This document shows, piece by piece, positions 1 to 7,182 of a stretch of DNA of 11,118 nt; position 1 is the first letter of the stretch, and the number at the start of each line of letters is the position of its first letter. The stretch spans positions 1 through 11,118 of the forward strand of contig DAJO01000023.1 of the NCBI GenBank assembly GCA_002498985.1. Direction: 5' to 3'. The stretch is from Euryarchaeota archaeon UBA257 (GTDB lineage Archaea; Thermoplasmatota; Poseidoniia; Poseidoniales; Thalassarchaeaceae). The translations under genes and the position numbers were made by a program. A model generated the notes under the pieces. It did no database searches, was not told where the DNA came from, and saw only the letters and a program-made list of their open reading frames with translations.

Positions 1-159
1 AGTGAATCAGAATGGCTTATACAACTTAAAACTACTAAATCTAAGATTAAAAAATTGATTCATAAGATAAAATCCGAACATCCTTATGATGTCCCTGAAA
101 TATTATATTGGGTGGTAGAATCTACGGATGAATACTCTAATTGGGTTAAAGGTGAGTAA
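1..159 (+). CDS. cutA: CutA family protein (divalent cation tolerance), 3' end only
   Basis: The window opens inside an ORF whose last 53 residues are visible, ending in TAA at 157-159. It contains the signature HPYDVPEI (about residues 27-34 of the fragment), followed by a strand and an aromatic tail (YSNWV), as at the C-terminus of CutA1 proteins. CutA1 forms a small trimeric ferredoxin-like fold linked in bacteria to copper and other divalent-metal tolerance; its biochemical role in archaea is uncertain. About half of a usual ~105-residue CutA is present, and the start lies outside the window. The next gene follows closely on the same strand, so co-transcription is possible. Identification rests mainly on the HPYDVPEI motif and its position near the end of the protein. 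Confidence 0.85.
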   Translation, partial: SESEWLIQLKTTKSKIKKLIHKIKSEHPYDVPEILYWVVESTDEYSNWVKGE

Positions 160-234
160 TTTTTGTCTAAATCTCAACCTTTTTTCAAATTGGCAAAAAA
201 GGTACCTACCACTACTTGGAGCTCTACTGACCCA

Positions 235-846
235 ATGTCTACTAAGCCCAAATTAAACACCTTAACCATATTAGTAATAGGATTATGGATATTCGGTACA
301 GGAGATGCCGTAATTATTGCAGCCGGACTCGGGGTAGCCCCTTGGACAGTTTTAGCCCAAGGTATCGGAATCCAATTTGGCTGGACAATAGGTCAAGCAA
401 CGTTTTTCATTAGCGTAATAGTACTTTTCTTATGGATTCCATTAAAAGAAAAACCAGGGGTGGGGACTATCCTAAATGCAATATTAATTGCCGCGGCAAT
501 TGATGTCATGGAACCATATCTTCCACACCCTGAACAACAAATTTATCAGTTTATTCAAGTATTGTTAGGCACAATATTGGTCGGCATAGGTAGTGGTTTT
601 TATTTGACCGCGAACTTAGGCCCGGGGCCACGCGACGGATGGATGACAGGTCTTCAGAGAATCACCAATATACCAATAGGCAGAGTTAGAACAACAATCG
701 AAATAATTGCATTATTGATTGGTTGGAAACTCGGCGGGGTTTTTGGTTTAGGAACAATTATTTTTGCGATATTAATAGGTCCAGTGGTCGCCCTGTTCCT
801 CCAATTAACAGATAGAATATGGGGAACTAATGATACTATCAGTTAA
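235..846 (+). CDS. YczE/YyaS-like integral membrane protein
   Basis: This 203-residue, strongly hydrophobic protein has about five membrane segments. It carries features of the YczE/YitT-like membrane family: a GLGVAPWTVLAQG segment after the first helix (about residues 30-42) and a second, related GPGPRDGWMTGL segment (about 129-140), followed by VRTTIE. The family is widespread but has no established substrate; some members sit beside transport or regulatory genes. I chose ATG at 235 because it gives about nine residues before the first helix, as in typical members. A TTG at 163, three bases after the cutA stop, would add 24 polar residues and cannot be excluded. The stop overlaps the stop of the convergent Lrp gene by four bases. 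Confidence 0.75.
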   Translation: MSTKPKLNTLTILVIGLWIFGTGDAVIIAAGLGVAPWTVLAQGIGIQFGWTIGQATFFISVIVLFLWIPLKEKPGVGTILNAILIAAAIDVMEPYLPHPEQQIYQFIQVLLGTILVGIGSGFYLTANLGPGPRDGWMTGLQRITNIPIGRVRTTIEIIALLIGWKLGGVFGLGTIIFAILIGPVVALFLQLTDRIWGTNDTIS

Positions 847-1313
847 CCAAGAGATTTGGCAACGCCGTCAAAGCTGTAAAAAGAAACCAAAGTTTGAGTG
901 TGCCCAACTCCATTAATTTCAGACAACTGATCTAAGATTGAATCTCCTAAATTAGCCATGTCTTTAGCTACCACTTCTACAATAAAATCCCATTGACCAG
1001 TAACTATATGGCATCCTACAACGAAAGGCATTTTGCAAATTTCTTCAGCCACGAATCTCCTATCAATGTCTTCTCTCTGTCCCGCCCAATTCGCAAGAAT
1101 GAATCCATGCAAAGGCCATCCCAACTCTCTTCGATTTATTTCTACAGAAAATTTGTCTATCACCCCTCTCTCTTGCAATCTTTTTATTCTATCATGGACC
1201 GTAACTCTTGGCATATTCAAAGCATCGGCTATTGCCTGTGTAGTTGCTCTCGAATCTTCATTTAGCATTTTTAGTATACCAGAATCTTTAGTATCTAGAT
1301 TTGAAAAGGGCAT
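843..1313 (-). CDS. Lrp/AsnC family transcriptional regulator
   Basis: The protein is 156 residues, the normal size for this family. Residues about 4-60 form the winged helix-turn-helix (TTQAIADALNMPRVTVHDRI, with the recognition helix near 35-45). Residues about 65-146 form the RAM ligand-binding domain, with the typical GCHIVTGQWDF loop (100-110), where amino-acid effectors bind at the dimer interface in characterised members. Lrp proteins usually act as dimers to octamers and often regulate themselves and a divergent amino-acid gene. Here the divergent gene is a Cys/Met PLP enzyme followed by a LysE-type exporter, so a local regulator of sulfur amino-acid breakdown or export is the natural inference. 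The effector cannot be read from sequence. ATG at 1313-1311 is the only sensible start, and it leaves a short leader after a putative TATA box. Confidence 0.92.
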   Translation of the reverse strand: MPFSNLDTKDSGILKMLNEDSRATTQAIADALNMPRVTVHDRIKRLQERGVIDKFSVEINRRELGWPLHGFILANWAGQREDIDRRFVAEEICKMPFVVGCHIVTGQWDFIVEVVAKDMANLGDSILDQLSEINGVGHTQTLVSFYSFDGVAKSLG

Positions 1314-1339
1314 TATACGACGCTAAGACCTTTCTTTCT

Positions 1340-1349
1340 TAGTATTTCC
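1340..1349 (-). promoter_or_regulatory. Putative TATA box for the Lrp gene
   Basis: Read on the minus strand, GGAAATACTA lies about 32 bases upstream of the Lrp ATG. An archaeal TATA box sits about 26 bases before the transcription start, so this predicts a leader of only a few bases. The match to the consensus is modest. Its edge touches the first copy of the candidate operator repeat, which would suit autoregulation. Confidence 0.35.
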
Positions 1350-1392
1350 GTCAATAAGTCGGTAATTTCACTATTCTCCGTCAAAATCTCGA
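1346..1392. promoter_or_regulatory. Tandem imperfect direct repeat, candidate Lrp operator
   Basis: Two 17-bp segments, TTCCGTCAATAAGTCGG (1346-1362) and CTCCGTCAAAATCTCGA (1376-1392), match at most positions and start exactly 30 bp apart, about three helical turns. The first copy is also a partial dyad (CCG.C.....G.CGG) of about 15 bp, the size of characterised Lrp half-site pairs. The pair lies between the two divergent putative TATA boxes: copy one touches the lrp box and copy two precedes the box of the PLP enzyme. The repeat and its spacing are read directly; the operator role is inference. Confidence 0.4.
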
Positions 1393-1396
1393 CATC

Positions 1397-1410
1397 TTTA
1401 TCATATATTC
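1397..1410 (+). promoter_or_regulatory. Putative TATA box for the PLP enzyme/exporter genes
   Basis: TTTATCATATATTC is the most TATA-like stretch in the divergent intergenic region. A start about 26 bases downstream would fall near 1428-1432, giving a leader of about 20 bases before ATG 1449. It lies five bases downstream of the second candidate operator repeat, a position where archaeal Lrp-type activators are known to act. Confidence 0.45.
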
Positions 1411-1448
1411 GCCGTTTAGTTGATTTGCTAACACTCTCTCCGAGGTAT

Positions 1449-2651
1449 ATGAGCAATGACAATACCGACAAGAGATTCGCAACCAAAGCAGTACATTCAG
1501 GAACAAATTCTGTTGGAGGAGGAGTAAACACTCCCGTATTTTTATCTTCAACATATCATTTGACCGATGAAAGATATGCTGGTTGGGCTGGTGGGGCTCA
1601 GCACACAATGCTCTATGCGAGACTATCCAGTATCAATTCAGAAGCGGTCGCGCAAAAACTCGTTGCCATGGAAGGTGCAGAGGACGGAGAAACCTTTGCT
1701 AGTGGCATGGCGGCAATATCTACAACACTTCTCGGTCTCTTATCAAGCGGAGATCATGTTATTGCTAGTGCTGACGTTTACGGGGGAACATATGGGTTGC
1801 TTACCGAAGATCTTCCGCGGTTCGGTATTGAAGTTACTATGGCTGATATGAGAGACCCTTCTTCATATGAAGCTGCAATTCAAGACAACACAAAAATGAT
1901 CTATGTGGAAACATTATCTAATCCAGTTCTGAAAGTTTGCGATTTAGACGCCATGGCCGTAATAGCACAAAAAAATAATCTAATTTCTGTTGTTGATAAT
2001 ACATTTGCTTCACCGTGGGGCTGCAACCCAGTTAAGAGCGGATTTGACTTAGTAATTCATTCAGGAACAAAATATCTCGGTGGCCACTCAGATTTAATTG
2101 CAGGATTTGTAGTGGGTAAAAAAGATTTAATTGCCCAAATTTTCCCTAAAAAGGTACACTTTGGAGGCGCCGCAGATCCTCACATGTGTTATCTTCTAGA
2201 GAGGGGAATGAGGACGTTACATGCTCGAATGCCAATCCACACATCTAACGCTGCGGAGTTAGCAAGAAGGCTTTCTACACATTCAATGATTGAATCAGTG
2301 AATCACGTTTCTCTACCAAATTATGATGATTATGAGTTAGCAAGAAGAATTTTACCAAAAGGCAGTGGTATGCTTTCCTACGTAGTTAAAGGCGGAGATG
2401 CCGCAGCCCTAAAGTTCCTGAAATCATTGAATATGACACTTGAAGCAACAAGTCTAGGCGGTGTTGAGAGTTTAGTAGAATGCCCGTTTAATTCCAGTCA
2501 TATGTTTGTTCCCGAAGAAGTAAGAATGGAAGCAGGAGTAGTTCCCGGTTTTGTTAGAATGAGCGTTGGAATTGAAGATGTTGAGGATATTTGGAACGAC
2601 ATTGAACAGGCTTTAGCCGCAGCAGCCGACTTACTTACCACTCGTGCTTAG
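1449..2651 (+). CDS. Trans-sulfuration family PLP-dependent enzyme (cystathionine gamma-lyase / methionine gamma-lyase type)
   Basis: This 400-residue protein belongs to the Cys/Met metabolism PLP family (fold type I). Visible landmarks are YARLSS (Y56 and R58, contacting the phosphate of the neighbouring subunit's cofactor), FASGMAAI (83-90), VYGGTYG with the ring-stacking Tyr (Y111), DNTFASP (D183, pairing with the pyridine nitrogen) and HSGTKYLGGHSD with the Schiff-base lysine K208. Members catalyse gamma- or beta-elimination or gamma-replacement on cystathionine, methionine, cysteine or O-acyl-homoserine. The cysteine typical of methionine gamma-lyase in the YGCT segment is Gly here, which leans toward cystathionine gamma-lyase or -synthase chemistry, but the exact substrate cannot be fixed. 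ATG 1449 is preferred; a TTG at 1425 would overlap the leader. A GAGG at 1442-1445 lies very close to the ATG. The stop TAG at 2649-2651 abuts the exporter gene. Confidence 0.9.
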   Translation: MSNDNTDKRFATKAVHSGTNSVGGGVNTPVFLSSTYHLTDERYAGWAGGAQHTMLYARLSSINSEAVAQKLVAMEGAEDGETFASGMAAISTTLLGLLSSGDHVIASADVYGGTYGLLTEDLPRFGIEVTMADMRDPSSYEAAIQDNTKMIYVETLSNPVLKVCDLDAMAVIAQKNNLISVVDNTFASPWGCNPVKSGFDLVIHSGTKYLGGHSDLIAGFVVGKKDLIAQIFPKKVHFGGAADPHMCYLLERGMRTLHARMPIHTSNAAELARRLSTHSMIESVNHVSLPNYDDYELARRILPKGSGMLSYVVKGGDAAALKFLKSLNMTLEATSLGGVESLVECPFNSSHMFVPEEVRMEAGVVPGFVRMSVGIEDVEDIWNDIEQALAAAADLLTTRA

Positions 2652-2659
2652 TGGTTAAT

Positions 2660-3253
2660 ATGGATTCAGAACTTCTCGCCCAATTCCTAGTCTTCACAAT
2701 TGCAATGTGTTTTTCTCCAGGGCCAAATAATATTCTTTGTGCCGCACACGGTTCGCAGCACGGTTTCAAAGGCACCCTGCCATTAATTTCAGGAATGGCA
2801 GTAGGTTGGTCATCATTGGGTATTTTTGTAGGTGGAGCAACTGTATTCATAGAAAAAAACCAAAATTTCTTTGATTTATTAACATACATTGGAGCATTAT
2901 ATATCGCATATTTAGGATATCAAGTTTTCAAATCTTCCCCAATGTCAGACGATGAACAAAAAAGCACTAAATTGGGTCCAATAACTGGTATTGTTCTGCA
3001 AATCGTCAACGGTAAAGCATGGATCCATTTTCTAGTTTTAATGACTCAATTCGGACTTTTATTCGGCCCTAGTTTCGGAGCAAAAGTGATGCTTGTAGGA
3101 CTTAATCTTGTATTTGGTTTACCTGCTGTTATGACATGGGCTGGTTTCGGCACTCAACTAAGAAAGTTGTTCACAACTACGAAGTCCGCTACAATGTTAA
3201 ACAGAGGAATGGGTTTTTCATTAATTGCTGTTGCAATTTGGATAGTAGTTTGA
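2660..3253 (+). CDS. LysE/RhtB family amino-acid exporter
   Basis: This 197-residue membrane protein has about six hydrophobic segments. The family signature SPGPNN follows the first helix (residues 19-24), and the pattern of an N-terminal helix, a short polar linker (about residues 93-105) and a re-entrant middle segment with VNGKAWIHF is typical. Characterised members export amino acids such as lysine, threonine, homoserine or leucine using the proton gradient. It begins at or just after the stop of the PLP enzyme, so both are almost surely co-transcribed, and export of a sulfur amino acid or related product is inferred. ATG 2660 fits the usual N-terminus best. GTG 2651, which overlaps the upstream stop (TAGTG), would add three residues and would favour translational coupling. 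The stop lies three bases from that of the convergent gene. Confidence 0.88.
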   Translation: MDSELLAQFLVFTIAMCFSPGPNNILCAAHGSQHGFKGTLPLISGMAVGWSSLGIFVGGATVFIEKNQNFFDLLTYIGALYIAYLGYQVFKSSPMSDDEQKSTKLGPITGIVLQIVNGKAWIHFLVLMTQFGLLFGPSFGAKVMLVGLNLVFGLPAVMTWAGFGTQLRKLFTTTKSATMLNRGMGFSLIAVAIWIVV

Positions 3254-3256
3254 TAC

Positions 3257-4957
3257 TCATGGAGGAGTTAATTTACCAGCACCAGATATTTCTGCTAATT
3301 TTTTCATAGCTTCAACATAGTCCGATACTGCCTCTTCACTATTCTCATTCAGAACTAATTTTGCTGAATCCCATAACATATGTAGTGCAGGTACCCAATC
3401 GCTACCTTTGTCACGTGAGGCTGAATCAAATCTCCATGCATCCGATTCTGTTCTATCGTGTACGACAAGCCAAGCCCATCCCATTGCCGCATCCAAATCT
3501 TTTCCTTTTCTAGCCAACGATACAGTGGATGCAACTCCATCGTCTCCTGCCTTTCTGATTAATTTATCAGCAAAACTAAGTGGCTTTGGTAATGAAACAC
3601 TACTCCAAGGTAACGAGTCTAATTTCTTTGCCGTTGAGAGATGATTTTTCAACTCTCTCAAAAAAGCCCCAAACCCTTGTTTTCGTTGTAATTGTTTATT
3701 GTAAATCTCCTCGGCTTCTTCGCCACTTAATTCGAACATTTGATCCAATATTGTGAGTCCGTGATCTTTCCATAAAGAAACCAAAAGAGGATGGCAAGCA
3801 TTTTCTTCAAATCTTACAACTTTTTCCTCCAATTCAAAAGTAAAGCCATCTTGCCTTACATGTATTCCAGTTTCTAGATTATCTAATATAGCGGCAATTG
3901 CCTCCTTTTCATCCTCACTTCCGGATAAAAATTCTAAGAAGTCTTTCTTTGACTCATTATCGAACCAATTATTTCCACTAACATAACCCTCATCAATTGA
4001 GTTCAAGATACTTTTACGGCATTCTCTACCTAACGAAGAATCTTCCAAAGCCATTGACATCCAAGCAAGTAACACTTCATCTAATTTTTCCAATCCTTCA
4101 GTTGGTAAAGCCCTATCTTCAGGCCAACCAATTGGCCTCCACATCCACTCAGTATCAATGATTTCAGAGATTTTTGGCGGCAACATTGTGAGTGCTATTG
4201 ACGGAACGAAACCTTCTTCAGTTTTGGTAAGAGAATTTTGCGACAATCCAGCAATAACGCCGTTTTGGAAAGTAATTTTTAACCATCCAGAATCTGAAAA
4301 GACGTTATTCTGCACCGTCTCTTCATCCAGTCCTTTACTCCATCTTATTTTATCTCCAGAAAATTTAACAGAGGAGAATTCCAGCGCAGCATCGATCCAA
4401 TTTTCAGGCGATTTAGGTACCATGCCTGTATATTCAAACCCATCTTTCCAAGAGAAAAACCAGTGCCCAGATTTTGCGTGCTCATCCCAAGCTAACATTC
4501 TTAATTTATGATTATTATAATTTTGAATTGCTGCCTGATGGGCCTGCTTCCCATTACCTCTTCTAATAAAACTCGAAGTACCATATATTGGATTATTGAA
4601 TACGGCTACTGTTGAATGGTCTCCATCAAGAGCAGCCAACAGACTACCAGCTAATGCCCGGGAAACCATACAACCCCTCCTCTTCACCATTCTTCTAGCT
4701 AACCATTTCCTATCGTGACGCTTTTTTGAGACATATTCAATTTCCTTCAAGCTTGCAGCCATCATATCTCTTCTAGGTCTACCAAGTTCCGCTTTTATTT
4801 CCGGCAAGAATATCTTAGGGTCTTCCAAAAGAGCATCCAAGTCCTTCTCTAATCTTTGTTGGATTTGTTTAGAAGCCTGTTTTATACCGCGCACTTTGAC
4901 CTTTTTCCTACGATTTTTATCGCCAGGAAATCTTACTTCAGCAGGTGGGCGAGCCAT
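3257..4957 (-). CDS. Uncharacterised 566-residue protein downstream of dphB
   Basis: I do not recognise this family. The protein has no signal peptide and no clear membrane helix, so it is probably cytoplasmic. The first ~35 residues are very basic (NRRKKVKVRGIK). The stretch to about residue 110 is predicted helical and Arg/Lys-rich, ending RRMVKRRGCMVSRALAG, which could contact nucleic acid or the ribosome. Residues about 150-300 look beta-rich and contain many tryptophans (HWFFSWKDGFEY; TEWMWRPIGWPED). The rest is helical and acidic, with an HDRTESDAWRF patch near 506-516. ATG 4957 is preferred; ATG 4966 adds MYN. It lies 52 bases downstream of dphB on the same strand, so co-expression with EF-2 diphthamide synthesis is likely, but a shared role is inference. 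Its length and intact frame argue for a real, conserved gene. Confidence 0.8.
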   Translation of the reverse strand: MARPPAEVRFPGDKNRRKKVKVRGIKQASKQIQQRLEKDLDALLEDPKIFLPEIKAELGRPRRDMMAASLKEIEYVSKKRHDRKWLARRMVKRRGCMVSRALAGSLLAALDGDHSTVAVFNNPIYGTSSFIRRGNGKQAHQAAIQNYNNHKLRMLAWDEHAKSGHWFFSWKDGFEYTGMVPKSPENWIDAALEFSSVKFSGDKIRWSKGLDEETVQNNVFSDSGWLKITFQNGVIAGLSQNSLTKTEEGFVPSIALTMLPPKISEIIDTEWMWRPIGWPEDRALPTEGLEKLDEVLLAWMSMALEDSSLGRECRKSILNSIDEGYVSGNNWFDNESKKDFLEFLSGSEDEKEAIAAILDNLETGIHVRQDGFTFELEEKVVRFEENACHPLLVSLWKDHGLTILDQMFELSGEEAEEIYNKQLQRKQGFGAFLRELKNHLSTAKKLDSLPWSSVSLPKPLSFADKLIRKAGDDGVASTVSLARKGKDLDAAMGWAWLVVHDRTESDAWRFDSASRDKGSDWVPALHMLWDSAKLVLNENSEEAVSDYVEAMKKLAEISGAGKLTPP

Positions 4958-4977
4958 GTTATACAATTAACGGAAAC

Positions 4978-5002
4978 ATCGACCCCCCTTGAGTTCGTCG
5001 AT
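4978..5002 (-). promoter_or_regulatory. Short inverted repeat between dphB and the downstream unknown gene
   Basis: ATCGAC (4978-4983) and GTCGAT (4997-5002) form a perfect 6-bp inverted repeat around a 13-base loop that includes a run of six G on the minus strand. It lies inside the 52-base gap of the likely dphB operon. It could be an RNA hairpin affecting processing or translation of the downstream gene. There is no following U-run, so it does not resemble a terminator. Chance cannot be excluded for a 6-bp stem. Confidence 0.25.
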
Positions 5003-5009
5003 TAGATGG

Positions 5010-5822
5010 TCAAACAATTTTCCTACGCTCAAAGGCATCAATTTCATTTTGATTCATTTTAGAAGGTATAATCAAACAATGGATCCAACCATCATTGTAC
5101 TCTGATATTTCAGAAAGGTTGCCAGCAATTATTTTTTGAGAATCTAATGAGATATCGGTAAGTAAAACACCATCTAAATTCTTTACCGGCTGCGAGATTT
5201 TTTTACCACCCTCGACCATTTTTTTTTCCATTTTTTGTAGTATTGTGAATGCATCGTGAGGACTCATAGGAGTTGGTTTCTCTACCCCCATTCCTGTAGG
5301 GTCTAAATCCAACAATACAAGAGTATGGAGATTATTATCATAATTTCTATAGATCATTTCCAAAGGCGACGAAGGTAAATAATCACCATAGGAATAAGGA
5401 ATGGTAACCTGCCTCCCAAACCTGTAGGATTGTAATCCCGATAATGATACTGCAAGTGCCGTAGCAGTAATCCCTGGTATAATATTGAAATCTATATCTA
5501 ATTCATCACACCTTGCTTCTAAATCAACATGAGTAGTGGCTTGCATGGGGTCTCCCACAATTAGTAACGCGACGGGTTCTTCTTTGGCTAATTTTAATAA
5601 TTTTTCAGGGTCTTCAACTAGGGGCCTCATTATTCTCTCCCACTTCCCTACAAAATCCTCTAATCTATCTTCTTGATAAGGCGGTAGAATAGCAGTATAG
5701 CCTTCTAAGAATCTTTCAGAACATGCTCTTGCTACGTCGATTGCCTTCTTACTCATGTGATCTAAATTACCAGGCCCCAAGCCAATGAGCCACAAGCCAG
5801 CCGACAACCTCTCCTCCGTCAT
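5010..5822 (-). CDS. dphB: Diphthine synthase (diphthamide biosynthesis methyltransferase)
   Basis: This 270-residue enzyme is an archaeal DphB (Dph5 family). It uses S-adenosylmethionine to methylate the modified histidine of elongation factor 2 on the way to diphthamide. Visible motifs of the tetrapyrrole-methylase-like fold are GLGPGNLDHMS (14-24), GDPMQATTHVDL (90-101), NIIPGITATA (113-122), GLQSYRFGRQ (129-138) and the strand LHTLVLLDLDPTG (165-177). Length and motif order are as expected. ATG 5822 is chosen because the N-terminus then leads directly into LWLIGLGPG. The frame stays open upstream to 6071, but that part is antisense to trm5 and is not family-like. Partner enzymes (Dph2, Dph6) are not in the window. 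The start codon shares a CATG palindrome with an ATG on the opposite strand. Confidence 0.95.
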   Translation of the reverse strand: MTEERLSAGLWLIGLGPGNLDHMSKKAIDVARACSERFLEGYTAILPPYQEDRLEDFVGKWERIMRPLVEDPEKLLKLAKEEPVALLIVGDPMQATTHVDLEARCDELDIDFNIIPGITATALAVSLSGLQSYRFGRQVTIPYSYGDYLPSSPLEMIYRNYDNNLHTLVLLDLDPTGMGVEKPTPMSPHDAFTILQKMEKKMVEGGKKISQPVKNLDGVLLTDISLDSQKIIAGNLSEISEYNDGWIHCLIIPSKMNQNEIDAFERRKIV

Positions 5823-5859
5823 GGTGAAGGGGTCTAACCGCCTGCACATCATGAACGTG

Positions 5860-7038
5860 ATGCGACATTTACTAGTGCCAAATAAAAAAGTACAGGCTGC
5901 TTTAACCGAGATAACGAAATATGATTGGTTATCCAAGGAGCACAGAATTTTTTCCTCAGAAGACGGAAATAATCGCCTAATCCCTATTTCAGTGTCCGCC
6001 AATATAAATTTACCAAAACCTCTCTGTGAATTTGAAATTGTTTTCTCTGAAGGAAAGCCAAATGAAATCATAGATACCGATTGGTGGAATCATTTGGAAA
6101 ATTTAGTAGGAAAAGACACGGTGATTGAGCATAAAGAATCATGGCCTTCATCGCATGAATTTTTCGGAGATATGATGATAGTAAGAATAGATGATAGTAT
6201 TGAAAAATACACATCTAAAATTGCCCAAGCCAAATTACTCTCTCACCCATTTATTAGATTAGTACTATCAGATGGAGGAGTGATGGGAGAATTAAGAATT
6301 AGAGATTTAAAACCTATAGGAGCGCGTAAAGATTCAGAATTATATTTTGACAACATTCCTTCAGAACTCACCAACACAAAGGTTTCCGTCAAAGAATCCG
6401 GCAGATATATATCATGTGATCCCAAAGTGGCATACTATTCAACCAAACTTCAAACAGAGAGGCTCGAAACACTTCGATTCGCTAAGGAATTACGTAATGA
6501 ACTCAATCGTCCTTTAGCAATTTGTGATCCGTTTTGTGGAGTAGGTCCCGCACTATCTACCTTGATTGCAGAAGAAGACTTAGCAGGGAATATACTAGCC
6601 TCTGATTTGAATTCATCAGCAGTGGAATTATTATTCGAGAATCTCAAGAGATGGGATAAAAGGGAATATCCAACCAAATCAGAAAAGTTACAACAATATT
6701 ATGATGACAGAATAGTTGGATTGGCCGATGCTACAAAACTTTCTCAAAATCCTCAATATTCAGGCAAATGGGATTTGGTCCTGGTCAACCTTCCTCATCG
6801 AACAATAGAGTTTCTCCCTGACTTAATCCCCTTACTCAATCGGAGTGACGTTTCATTGATACGAGGTAGGGTAATAGTGGCAGAATCAGACATTCCATCT
6901 GCCAACAGTAAAATAAACGAAATTCTTCCTCCAATCCTAGCCGGCAAACCAAAACCTGAATTAAAAATTAAGAGAGATTATAGTAGCACATTACGGCTAT
7001 GTTCATTCGAAGCATGGATTGGAAAAGATACTACATGA
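5860..7038 (+). CDS. trm5: tRNA (guanine(37)-N1)-methyltransferase, Trm5 family
   Basis: The 392-residue protein has the archaeal Trm5 layout. An N-terminal D1-like domain (about 1-45; LLVPNKKVQAALTEI, ending in RLIPI) recognises the tRNA elbow in characterised enzymes. A middle part ends in GRYISCDPKVAYYSTKLQTE, matching the family's conserved stretch before the catalytic domain. The Rossmann-like methyltransferase domain has CDPFCGVGPALS (222-233), the SAM-site acidic strand ILASDLN, and the NLPH motif (310-313) of the active site. It makes m1G37, which prevents frameshifting. A wybutosine-pathway Tyw2-like role is less likely because NLPH is the Trm5 form. ATG 5860 places the D1 domain at the usual distance; 5851, 5821 and 5785 are alternatives. 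It is divergent from dphB, with at most about 37 bases between starts. Confidence 0.88.
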   Translation: MRHLLVPNKKVQAALTEITKYDWLSKEHRIFSSEDGNNRLIPISVSANINLPKPLCEFEIVFSEGKPNEIIDTDWWNHLENLVGKDTVIEHKESWPSSHEFFGDMMIVRIDDSIEKYTSKIAQAKLLSHPFIRLVLSDGGVMGELRIRDLKPIGARKDSELYFDNIPSELTNTKVSVKESGRYISCDPKVAYYSTKLQTERLETLRFAKELRNELNRPLAICDPFCGVGPALSTLIAEEDLAGNILASDLNSSAVELLFENLKRWDKREYPTKSEKLQQYYDDRIVGLADATKLSQNPQYSGKWDLVLVNLPHRTIEFLPDLIPLLNRSDVSLIRGRVIVAESDIPSANSKINEILPPILAGKPKPELKIKRDYSSTLRLCSFEAWIGKDTT

Positions 7039-7057
7039 CAGATTCATTCCGCATCAA

Positions 7058-7066
7058 TTCTTTTTT
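7058..7066 (+). terminator. Candidate oligo-T terminator after trm5
   Basis: TTCTTTTTT begins about 20 bases after the trm5 stop. Archaeal RNA polymerase terminates at oligo-T runs without needing a hairpin, so this is a reasonable 3' end, lying well before the promoter of the next gene. Short T-runs are frequent in such AT-rich DNA. Confidence 0.35.
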
Positions 7067-7151
7067 ACGAAACTATCTTTCCATACCTAAATCAAAATGA
7101 AATACAAAAACTAGTACAAAATCAAACTTCAAACCAACGATACTGTCTCTA

Positions 7152-7161
7152 TTTTATTTGC
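7152..7161 (+). promoter_or_regulatory. Putative TATA box for the hydrolase, predicting a leaderless mRNA
   Basis: TTTTATTTGC centres about 26-27 bases before ATG 7183, the exact archaeal TATA-to-start distance, so transcription should begin at or next to the start codon. No Shine-Dalgarno-like sequence is visible before this ATG, which agrees with leaderless translation. The rest of the 144-base gap is A-rich, with two TACAAAA copies 12 bases apart (7103 and 7115) but no other obvious element. Confidence 0.45.
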
Positions 7162-7182
7162 AATATACTCTTCCGTAGAACA

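Noticed and set aside
1313..1531. Minus-strand 72-codon ORF whose TAA overlaps the Lrp ATG (TAATG), suggesting coupling
   Set aside because: Its N-terminal half is antisense to the PLP enzyme, it has no good start after that, and its repetitive LTE/DLLTE segment is just the translated operator-like repeat.
4158..4511. 117-codon plus-strand ORF within the unknown dphB-linked gene
   Set aside because: It is fully antisense to a long intact ORF, with no recognisable domain.
5823..6071. 83-residue N-terminal extension of dphB
   Set aside because: It is antisense to trm5 coding sequence, and DphB proteins start near the LGPG motif.
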